A DNA stretch of 33,591 nucleotides from an uncultured Acetobacteraceae bacterium (GTDB lineage Bacteria > Pseudomonadota > Alphaproteobacteria > Acetobacterales > Acetobacteraceae). The notes beneath the pieces are model-generated. The model made no database searches and was not told the DNA's origin. It saw only the letters and a list, made by a program, of their open reading frames with translations. Below, piece after piece: positions 24,487 through 30,855 of the stretch (position 1 is its first letter; each line of letters starts with the position of its first letter). The stretch is from assembly GCA_903907955.1 (NCBI GenBank), contig CAIVPZ010000098.1, positions 1-33,591 of the forward strand, written 5' to 3'. The position numbers and the translations under genes were made by a program.

Positions 24487-24555
24487 TGAAAAAGAATGCC
24501 CGCGAGCCGCCGAACGAAGGTGAAACGCAATCATAGCAGCGGGCATTCTTTTTCA
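24487..24555. terminator. bidirectional terminator-type hairpin between convergent genes
   Basis: Perfect 17-bp arms, TGAAAAAGAATGCCCGC (24487–24503) and GCGGGCATTCTTTTTCA (24539–24555), around a 35-base loop. A-rich outer ends give a T-tract on either strand. It serves the convergent genes ending at 24481 and 24585. The loop is unusually long for an intrinsic terminator. Confidence 0.75.
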
Positions 24556-24584
24556 GGTTCGATTGTTTTTCAGGCTCTGACCTT

Positions 24585-25430
24585 TCAGGCCAGCGACGCG
24601 TCCGCCTCCATCGCCAGGCTGCCATCCGCGCGACACGCCCAGAGGGCCGCGTGGGTGCCCTCGGTGCGCCCGCACACGGCGAACGGGGCGACGTCGAACA
24701 CCGGGCTCAGGGCGCGGAATCGAAAGCCGGTGAGCCGGCGGCCGGTGTTGCACCGCGCCAGCTCCGCCAGCAGCGTGGCCAGCAGCGGCCCGTGCACGAC
24801 CAGCCCCGGATAGCCTTCCTCCTGGGTCACATAGCGCCGGTCGTAATGGATTCGGTGCCCGTTGAAGGTCAGCGCCGAGTAGCGGAACAGCAGCACATCA
24901 TCGGGCACGATGGCGCGCCGCCAGGCCGCGCCCGCCGGTGCCGGGCGCGGGGCAGGGGGCGCCTCGCCGGGGATCGGCATGCCGCGATACACGATGTCCT
25001 GCTCCTCGGTGACGGCCACGCCCTCAGGCCCCGCGATTTCGTGGCGCACGAGAACAAACACCAGCGGCCCGGAGCGCCCCTCCTTCATGGCAACATCCGC
25101 CACCGTGGAGGTGCGGCTGACCGCGTCGCCGATCCGCAGCGTGCCCGGAAAGGTGAGCCGTCCGCCCGCCCACATGCGCCGCGGCCGGTCCACCGGCGGC
25201 AGGAAGCCGCCGCGCTTCGGATGGCCGTCCGGGCCGAGTTGCGACTGGCGCGCCCGCGGCAGGAAATACAGCCAGTGCCAGAGCGGCGGCAGCGCATCGC
25301 CCGGCTGAGGCTCGGCATCGTCACGGTCCAGCGTTGCCGCCAGGGCCGCCACGGGAAAGCGCCCGATGCTGTCGTGCAGCACCTCCTGGCGGCCGATCCA
25401 GGAACGCAGATGGTCGATGTCGATGGTCAT
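24585..25430 (-). CDS. MaoC-like double hot-dog hydratase (mesaconyl/itaconyl-CoA hydratase type)
   Basis: A 281-residue protein with two hot-dog halves. The N-terminal half matches the FAS1-like dehydratase domain (HWLYFLPRARQSQLGPDGHP, then GGFLPPVDRPRRMWAGGRL). The C-terminal half carries the hydratase-2 catalytic pattern, FRYSALTFNGHRIHYDRRY, followed by GYPGLVVHGPLLATLLAEL. This layout is that of mesaconyl-C4-CoA hydratase and itaconyl-CoA hydratase relatives, which add water to branched unsaturated acyl-CoAs. The exact substrate is not determined. ATG 25430 has GGAGG about 9 bases upstream; the longer frame to 25457 adds only a Gly/Pro stretch. No other acyl-CoA pathway gene is adjacent. 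Confidence 0.8.
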   Translation of the reverse strand: MTIDIDHLRSWIGRQEVLHDSIGRFPVAALAATLDRDDAEPQPGDALPPLWHWLYFLPRARQSQLGPDGHPKRGGFLPPVDRPRRMWAGGRLTFPGTLRIGDAVSRTSTVADVAMKEGRSGPLVFVLVRHEIAGPEGVAVTEEQDIVYRGMPIPGEAPPAPRPAPAGAAWRRAIVPDDVLLFRYSALTFNGHRIHYDRRYVTQEEGYPGLVVHGPLLATLLAELARCNTGRRLTGFRFRALSPVFDVAPFAVCGRTEGTHAALWACRADGSLAMEADASLA

Positions 25431-25801
25431 GGCTCCGCCTCCCGGCCTTGGCGACACGTCCTTCCCGGCTGGTCACCAACATGCCACACTTGGCGCCGAT
25501 CAGGCATGCGCTTGCAACGATCGGCATGTCAAGCGATCGTAACCTATGGTATATGCGGCGTGCGGCTTCGGCCACGCAGCCTGCGCGCCCCGCCGGTGGC
25601 TCGGCGGTTTCGGGGCGGTGCTGTGCGTGACGGAGGCTTGGCTGACGGGCAGGGTCGCGGGGTCTTCCTGGACCTGCTGGCCAGGAGACGTGTTCCTGGT
25701 TGCTGCATGTGTCATCGCGCGCGGTCGAGCCACGCCCGCGACGGCGTCTGAACCAGGTTCCGGCCTCAGCCGGGACCAGCAAAAAGAAGAAGGATCGCGT
25801 C
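25431..25801. other. divergent promoter region between the MaoC-like gene and hfq
   Basis: 371 bases with no convincing gene. It contains ACGATCG (25517–25523) and CGATCGT (25534–25540), an inverted repeat with a 10-base spacer, next to an AT-rich stretch (CCTATGGTATATG) that could carry the hfq-side promoter. Confidence 0.4.
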
Positions 25802-26098
25802 GTGGCCAACGAAAAATCGCAGAACGTTCAGGACGTGTTTCTGAACCATGTGCGCAAGAACAAGACGCCCGTCACCGTCTTCCTGGTGAACGGCGTCAAG
25901 CTTCAGGGCATCATCACCTGGTTTGACAACTTCTCCGTGCTGCTGCGGCGTGACGGGCACACCCAGCTCGTCTACAAGCACGCCATCAGCACCGTCATGC
26001 CGGGTGCCCCCATCCAGCTGTTCGATGGCGTCAAGGAAGCGGCCGGCAGCACCCTGACCCTGCCGCAGCGGGAGACTGTCTCTGCCCGAGTCGACTGA
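25802..26098 (+). CDS. hfq: RNA chaperone Hfq
   Basis: A 98-residue Sm-like protein that forms a hexameric ring and pairs small RNAs with mRNAs. Sm1 is complete ([20 protein letters not shown], then [22 protein letters not shown]), as is Sm2 ([13 protein letters not shown]). After the core comes a tail of about 25 residues ([20 protein letters not shown]…). The start is GTG 25802, with AAGGA 7 bases upstream; an in-frame extension back to 25700 is basic and not part of the family. hflX follows in another frame and overlaps the 3' end, as in the widespread hfq–hflX arrangement. Confidence 0.96.
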   Translation: MANEKSQNVQDVFLNHVRKNKTPVTVFLVNGVKLQGIITWFDNFSVLLRRDGHTQLVYKHAISTVMPGAPIQLFDGVKEAAGSTLTLPQRETVSARVD

Positions 26099-27392
26099 GT
26101 CCCGGCACGACCAAACGGCGGCGCCCACCCGCGCCGCCGTCATCCTGCCCTGGGAGAAGCCCGCCACCGGTGCCGACGCCGCACGCGCCGCCGAGGCCCG
26201 GCTGGCCGAGGCGGTCGGCCTCGCCGCCTCGATTGGCCTGGTGGTGGTGCACAGCGCCATCCTGCCGCTGCGCAGCCGCCCGGCAACCCTGCTGGGCGAG
26301 GGCCAGACCGCCGCGCAGGCCGAGGCCATCGCCGCCGCGCAGGTCGCGGTGGCGATCGTCGACGCCCAGCTTTCGCCGGTGCAGCAGCGCAACCTGGAGA
26401 AGGCGTGGGACTGCAAGGTCATCGACCGCACCGGCCTGATCCTCGACATCTTCGGCGAACGCGCCGCCACCAGGGAAGGTGCGCTGCAGGTCGAACTCGC
26501 ACACCTGGAATACCAGCGCTCCCGCCTCGTCCGTTCCTGGACCCATCTGGAGCGCCAGCGCGGCGGCTTCGGCTTTCTCGGCGGCCCCGGCGAGACCCAG
26601 ATCGAGGCCGACCGCCGCCTGATCGGCGACCGCATCGTCCGCCTCAGGCGCGAGCTGGAGCAGGTGCGCCGCACCCGCGGCCTGCACCGCAGCGCCCGCC
26701 GGCGGGTGCCGTTCCCGGTGGTGGCGCTGGTCGGCTACACCAACGCCGGCAAGTCCACTTTGTTCAACGCCATGACCGGCGCCGAAGTCGCCGCCCGCGA
26801 CCAGCTTTTCGCCACCCTCGACCCCACCATGCGCGGCCTGCGCCTGCCCTCCGGCCGCCGCGCCATCCTGTCCGACACGGTCGGCTTCATCAGCGAACTG
26901 CCCACCGAACTGGTCGCCGCCTTCCGCGCCACGTTGGAGGAAGTGTCGGAAGCCGACGTCATCCTGCACATCCGCGACGCCGCCCATCCCGACAGCGCCT
27001 CCCAGCGCGCCGACGTGGTCGCGGTGCTCGACGGCATGGTGGCCGACGGCACGCTCGACGAAGCCTGGCGCACCCGCACGCTGGAGGTGCTGAACAAGGC
27101 CGACCTGCTCGGCGGGGTGGACCAGGTGCCGCAGCGCGCCGGCACCGTGGCCGTCTCGGCCATTACCGGCGAGGGCCTGCCGGCGCTGTGCGCAGCGATC
27201 GACGCCCGCATCGCCGCCGGGATGGAAGTGGCCGACTACACCATCCCGTCCGCCGACGGCGCCCGGCTCGCCTGGCTCTACGAGCACGGCGAGGTGATCG
27301 GCCGCGCCGACGACGGGGCCGCAATCCATCTCACCGTGCGCCTGCTGCCCGCCGACCGCGCCCGCTTCGAGCGTCCCGGCCCGCCACGGTGA
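26082..27392 (+). CDS. hflX: ribosome-associated GTPase HflX (non-canonical start)
   Basis: A GTPase that binds the ribosome and helps rescue stalled or heat-damaged ribosomes. The HflX N-terminal domain is visible ([20 protein letters not shown], then [10 protein letters not shown]). The linker [20 protein letters not shown] follows, then the G domain: G1 [10 protein letters not shown]3 DTVGFI, G4 NKAD, and G5 near VSAITGEG. The family N-terminus [12 protein letters not shown] lies upstream of the first GTG (26241), but no ATG, GTG or TTG occurs in frame between the upstream stop at 26055 and 26241. CTG 26082 has GGGAG 7 bases before it and would give 436 residues, the family length, so I chose it. 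CTG 26076 is a worse-spaced alternative. The 3' end overlaps the next gene by 4 bases. Confidence 0.9.
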   Translation: MPESTESRHDQTAAPTRAAVILPWEKPATGADAARAAEARLAEAVGLAASIGLVVVHSAILPLRSRPATLLGEGQTAAQAEAIAAAQVAVAIVDAQLSPVQQRNLEKAWDCKVIDRTGLILDIFGERAATREGALQVELAHLEYQRSRLVRSWTHLERQRGGFGFLGGPGETQIEADRRLIGDRIVRLRRELEQVRRTRGLHRSARRRVPFPVVALVGYTNAGKSTLFNAMTGAEVAARDQLFATLDPTMRGLRLPSGRRAILSDTVGFISELPTELVAAFRATLEEVSEADVILHIRDAAHPDSASQRADVVAVLDGMVADGTLDEAWRTRTLEVLNKADLLGGVDQVPQRAGTVAVSAITGEGLPALCAAIDARIAAGMEVADYTIPSADGARLAWLYEHGEVIGRADDGAAIHLTVRLLPADRARFERPGPPR

Positions 27393-28216
27393 CCCGGTTC
27401 ACCGGCCGCGACCTCGCCGCCCTGTCGGCGGTGCTGCGCGACGCCGCCAGGGCCGAGATCATGCCGCGTTTCCGCCGCCTGGCCGCATCGGACGTGCGCA
27501 TCAAGACCGGCCCGCTCGACCTGGTCACCGAGGCCGATGAGGCTGCCGAGCGCGCCATCGCCGCCGCCCTGCGCCGCATCTTCCCCGGCTGCCTCGTGGT
27601 CGGCGAGGAAGCCACCGCCGCCGACCCCGCCTTGCTGGACGGTCTGGCCGCAGCGGACCTGGCCTTCGTGGTCGATCCGGTGGACGGCACCGCCAATTTC
27701 GCCGCCGGCCTGCCGCTGTTCGCCTGCATGGCCGCGGCGATCATGCGCGGCGAGGTGGTGGCCGCCGCCATCCACGACCCCATGGGCGACGACAGTGCCC
27801 TGGCGCTGCGCGGGGAAGGCGCCTGGACCGAATCGCCGGACGGCAGCCGCCACGACCTGCGCGTCGCCGCCCCGGTGCCGCTGGCGGAGATGGCCGGCTC
27901 GGCCTCCTGGCGCTACCTGCCCGAGCCGCTGCGATCCCGCGTCTGCGCCAACCTGCCGGCGCTGGCCGCCTGCTGGGACTACCGCTGCGCCGGCCACGAA
28001 TACCGGATGCTGGCCGGCGGGCATTGCGATTTCCTGTTCTTCAACCGGCTGATGCCCTGGGACCACGCGCCAGGCTGGCTGCTGCACCACGAGGCTGGCG
28101 GCTTTTCCGCGCAGTTTGACGGCCGCCCCTATTCTCCTGCGGTTACCACCGGCGGGTTGATCTGCACCTCGGACGCAGCAAGCTGGGCTGCGCTGCGGGG
28201 GGCGTTGCTGGGGTGA
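27389..28216 (+). CDS. inositol monophosphatase family phosphatase
   Basis: A 275-residue magnesium-dependent phosphatase. The metal site is present: VGEE (residues 71–74), [17 protein letters not shown] (DPVDGT at 96–101), and WDHAPG near 224. An early [13 protein letters not shown] matches the family opening. Members cleave inositol phosphates, 3'-phosphoadenosine phosphate or histidinol phosphate, and the motifs do not separate these. Start GTG 27389 overlaps the hflX stop as GTGA, so translation is coupled. A palindromic repeat begins 10 bases after the stop codon. Confidence 0.87.
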   Translation: MTRFTGRDLAALSAVLRDAARAEIMPRFRRLAASDVRIKTGPLDLVTEADEAAERAIAAALRRIFPGCLVVGEEATAADPALLDGLAAADLAFVVDPVDGTANFAAGLPLFACMAAAIMRGEVVAAAIHDPMGDDSALALRGEGAWTESPDGSRHDLRVAAPVPLAEMAGSASWRYLPEPLRSRVCANLPALAACWDYRCAGHEYRMLAGGHCDFLFFNRLMPWDHAPGWLLHHEAGGFSAQFDGRPYSPAVTTGGLICTSDAASWAALRGALLG

Positions 28217-28225
28217 AGGAAGAAA

Positions 28226-28276
28226 GGCCAGGGCGCTGCCCTGGACCCGCCAAGGGGCAGTGGCCCCTTGGAACCC
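28226..28276 (+). repeat. dispersed palindromic repeat, copy D (best preserved)
   Basis: Two adjacent stem-loops. The first is CCAGGGC-GCT-GCCCTGG (28228–28244). The second is CCAAGGGGC-AGTG-GCCCCTTGG (28250–28271). They are separated by ACCCG and followed by AACCC. Three other full or partial copies lie at 4080/4635, 4691 and 21738. It sits just after the phosphatase stop and probably ends the hfq–hflX operon. The following stretch to 28442 shows no gene. Confidence 0.75.
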
Positions 28277-28442
28277 GTTCGGTTGGTCGGGGGAGCCGGC
28301 CACCCGTGGGCCATCGAAACATCCCGCGGCAATCCCGCCGCCGCATCCACGTCCGGGCATCGCCTCGGTTTGCATGTCTGGATGGAAAGCCGTCATGAAG
28401 GGCTTGTTGAGAACTGGCGGTTGGTGCCGTCCCGCCTCCCGC

Positions 28443-29102
28443 TCAGATCGCCTTCAGCCGTCCTGCCAGTTCGACCATCACCGTCTGGAACATCGCCTCG
28501 GTCAGCCGCCTGGTAGAGGTGTTGTAGCGGCTGACATGGTAGCTGTCGGCCAGCAGCAATCCGTCCGGCAGGGCGTGCAGCGCGCCATGGCTGAAGCGGA
28601 TACGGGTGGGCGGGATGCCGCAGGCCCGCAGCACCGCTGCATGCGCCAGCACGCCGAGCGCCAGCACCGCGCGCAGGTTGGGCATGCCGTGCAACTCGCC
28701 GGCCAGGAACCGGTTGCAGGTGGCGACCTCGGCCGGTTCGGGCAGGTTGGCCGGCGGCACGCAGCGCACCGCATTGACGATGCGCGTGTCCTTCAGCACC
28801 AGCCCGTCATCGGCCTCGGCCCGATAGCAGCCCTCGGCGAGGTCGACCTGCAACAGCGTGTGGTACAGCAGCAGCCCGGCATGGTCGCCGGTGAACGGTC
28901 GGCCGGTGCGGTTGGCGCCGCGCACGCCCGGTGCCATGCCCACCACGAGCAGACGCGCCTCCATTGGCCCGAAGCTCGGCACCGGCGCGTTGAACCAGTC
29001 CGGGTTGGCCGTGCGGTTGGCCTGGCGGAACGCGGTCAGCCGCGGACAGAGGGTACAGTCATGCGGCGGGGCGGCGATGCCGCCGGCCTCGGCGTAAGGC
29101 AT
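28443..29102 (-). CDS. uracil-DNA glycosylase, family 4/5 (UdgB-like, Fe-S type)
   Basis: A 219-residue base-excision-repair enzyme that removes uracil from DNA. Iron-sulfur cluster ligands are visible: C16 and C19 in DCTLCPRL, C114 in NAVRCVPP, and C129 in ATCNRF. Motif 1 is GMAPGVRGANRTGRPFTGD (55–73), typical of family 5. The later motif reads SYHVSRYNTSTRRLT, with Val where Pro is usual (HPS). ATG 29102 was chosen because a longer frame to 29375 runs antisense through the neighbouring gene. It follows the NYN gene by 7 bases on the same strand, so the two form an operon. Confidence 0.87.
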   Translation of the reverse strand: MPYAEAGGIAAPPHDCTLCPRLTAFRQANRTANPDWFNAPVPSFGPMEARLLVVGMAPGVRGANRTGRPFTGDHAGLLLYHTLLQVDLAEGCYRAEADDGLVLKDTRIVNAVRCVPPANLPEPAEVATCNRFLAGELHGMPNLRAVLALGVLAHAAVLRACGIPPTRIRFSHGALHALPDGLLLADSYHVSRYNTSTRRLTEAMFQTVMVELAGRLKAI

Positions 29103-29109
29103 GCAGCGG

Positions 29110-29715
29110 TCAGCCGGCTTCGGCGCTGTCGGCGAACGGCTCGGCCGGGGTCTGGCGCAGCGACATGCGGGCGCCGCGCGGCTCCATCTGCCGGCGGGTG
29201 AACTCCGGCGCGATCTCGGCCAGTTCCAGGAACTGGTCGGCCTGGCGGCGCAACTCGTCGGCCACCATCGGCGGGGTGGTGCGGATGGAGGACACCACGG
29301 ACACCCGCACGCCGCGGCGCTGCACCGCTTCGACCAGCCGGCGGAAATCCGAGTCGCCGCTGAACAGCACCGCATGGTCGATCTTGTCGGCCAGCTCGAG
29401 CATGTCGATGGCCAGTTCGATGTCCATGTTGCCCTTGACCCGGCGGCGGCCGGTGGAGTCGGTGAACTCCTTTGCCGGCTTGGTAACCAAAGTATAGCCG
29501 TTGTAGGCCAGCCAATCGGTCAGCGGCTTGAGCGGCGAATATTCCTCGGTTTCCAGAACCGCCGAGTAATAATACGCCCGGATTACGTGGCACTTCTTGC
29601 GGAAGTAGTCCAGCAGGTTGCGATAGTCCACATCGAAGCCAAGATTCCGTGAGGCGGAATACAGGTTGGCGCCATCGATGAACAGGGCGACGCGTTCGGT
29701 AGGAAGGAAATGCAT
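29110..29715 (-). CDS. NYN-domain (LabA/DUF88) putative nuclease
   Basis: 201 residues from ATG 29715. NYN domains are PIN-like ribonuclease folds. The acidic metal-binding pattern is visible as ERVALFIDGANLY (about residues 6–18), KGNMDIELAIDML (about 94–106) and HAVLFSGDSDFRRLVEAVQR (about 113–132). The C-terminal about 40 residues (REQADQFLELAEIAPEF-like, then Arg/Glu-rich) is a tail. ATG 29748 would add 11 residues (MLNQRRKGPYL). The shorter start places the first strand close to residue 1 as in relatives, but neither start has a strong ribosome-binding site. It is the first gene of a two-gene operon with the UDG and divergent from folK. Its RNA target is unknown. Confidence 0.88.
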   Translation of the reverse strand: MHFLPTERVALFIDGANLYSASRNLGFDVDYRNLLDYFRKKCHVIRAYYYSAVLETEEYSPLKPLTDWLAYNGYTLVTKPAKEFTDSTGRRRVKGNMDIELAIDMLELADKIDHAVLFSGDSDFRRLVEAVQRRGVRVSVVSSIRTTPPMVADELRRQADQFLELAEIAPEFTRRQMEPRGARMSLRQTPAEPFADSAEAG

Positions 29716-29858
29716 CAGATAGGGGCCTTTCCGGCGCTGGTTGAGCATGCTGCGATAGACGCGAGCCGGAACAAGATGAACTTCCGGCGCGAGGTTATGA
29801 TAGGGCTTCAGTATGGTTGACGGAAGATGAAAGCGTCATTTCTGCGTGAGGTTCGGGC

Positions 29859-30347
29859 ATGATTCTCGTCGCCATCGGCGCCAACCTGCCCGACCGGGAG
29901 GGACGATCGCCGTTTGCCAGCTGTCTTGCCGCGGTCGAGGCATTGCGGTTATTGCCCGGTCTGCGCCTTGTGGCGGTGTCGCCGTGGTATCGTACCGCTC
30001 CGGTGCCGCCCTCCGGCCAGCCGGATTACATCAACGGCATCGTCCGGCTGGAAGGGGCGGTCGATCCGGCCGAACTGCTTGCCTGGTTGCAGGCGATCGA
30101 GGCGCGGGCAGGGCGGCTGCGCGGCGCCGCCAATGCCGCGCGCACGCTCGACCTTGACATCGTCGAGGTCAACGGGGTGGTGCGCGCGACACCCGACCCG
30201 GTGCTGCCGCATCCGCGGGCGCATCTGCGCGCCTTCGTGCTGTGCCCGCTGCACGACGTGGCGCCGGACTGGGTGCATCCGGGGCTCGGGGAGGGCGCGG
30301 CGGCGTTGCTGCGTGCGCTGCCACCACAGGTTGTATTGCCGTTGTGA
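29859..30347 (+). CDS. folK: 2-amino-4-hydroxy-6-hydroxymethyldihydropteridine pyrophosphokinase
   Basis: A 162-residue HPPK enzyme of folate synthesis that transfers pyrophosphate from ATP to hydroxymethyl-dihydropterin. Family motifs are VAIGANLPDREG, VAVSPWYRTAPV, GQPDYINGIVRLEG, the catalytic RTLDLDIVEVNG, and LPHPRAHLRAFVLCPL. Length is normal. GAGG lies about 10 bases before ATG 29859. No folP or folB is adjacent; instead folK precedes rpoZ–rsh. Confidence 0.94.
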   Translation: MILVAIGANLPDREGRSPFASCLAAVEALRLLPGLRLVAVSPWYRTAPVPPSGQPDYINGIVRLEGAVDPAELLAWLQAIEARAGRLRGAANAARTLDLDIVEVNGVVRATPDPVLPHPRAHLRAFVLCPLHDVAPDWVHPGLGEGAAALLRALPPQVVLPL

Positions 30348-30356
30348 CAATTTGCA

Positions 30357-30375
30357 ATTGCTGCTGTGCAGCAAT
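30357..30375 (+). terminator. stem-loop after folK
   Basis: ATTGCTGC-TGT-GCAGCAAT, a perfect 8-bp stem with a 3-base loop starting 10 bases after the folK stop. No long T-tract follows, so it may only weaken read-through into rpoZ. Confidence 0.45.
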
Positions 30376-30378
30376 GCC

Positions 30379-30407
30379 TTGCTTTCACACCCGTGCGGCC
30401 GTATCTA
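30379..30407 (+). promoter_or_regulatory. candidate promoter of rpoZ–rsh
   Basis: TTGCTT, a 17-base spacer, and TATCTA, ending 37 bases before the rpoZ start. The spacing is ideal, but each hexamer matches the consensus only in part. Confidence 0.35.
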
Positions 30408-30444
30408 GATCATTCACCCGCATTGCCGACCGGAGGTTGAGCGC

Positions 30445-30849
30445 ATGGCGCGCGTCACCGTTGAAGACTGCGTCGAAAAGATTCCGAACCGCTTCCAGCT
30501 CGTCCTGCTGGCCGCTCAGCGCGCGCGCAACCTCTCCCGCGGCGAGGAAATCACGCTGGACCGCGACAACGACAAGAACCCGGTCGTGGCCCTGCGCGAG
30601 ATCGCCGATGAGACGATACCGCTGGAGAAGCTGGAGCAGGATCTGATCAAGTCGCTCTCCCGCGCTCCCGAGCCGGAGCCGGCGGACGAGGAAGTGCTGG
30701 ACCTTATCCCGACCGACCAGAATATCTTCGGCCTGCAGGACATCTCGGCCGACGAGGAGGCGCAGCAGCTGCCGGTGGAGGGCGAGGACTTCTCGCCCGA
30801 CGATATCGAGGCGGCCATCGAGGCGGAGCTTGGCGGCCGCCGCCGGTAG
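30445..30849 (+). CDS. rpoZ: RNA polymerase omega subunit
   Basis: A 134-residue omega subunit, which folds around the beta' subunit C-terminus and contributes to the (p)ppGpp-binding site in proteobacteria. The conserved part is [34 protein letters not shown] and [14 protein letters not shown]. The C-terminal half (from about residue 75) is an acidic Glu/Asp/Pro-rich tail, as seen in alphaproteobacterial omegas. GGAGG lies 9 bases before ATG 30445. rsh begins 6 bases after its stop, a functional pairing with the alarmone enzyme. Confidence 0.95.
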   Translation: MARVTVEDCVEKIPNRFQLVLLAAQRARNLSRGEEITLDRDNDKNPVVALREIADETIPLEKLEQDLIKSLSRAPEPEPADEEVLDLIPTDQNIFGLQDISADEEAQQLPVEGEDFSPDDIEAAIEAELGGRRR

Positions 30850-30855
30850 CAGGAC

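Noticed and set aside
25527-25532. Perfect TTGACA on the minus strand upstream of the MaoC-like gene
   Set aside because: No acceptable -10 element lies at 16–18 bases, so it is not called as a promoter.
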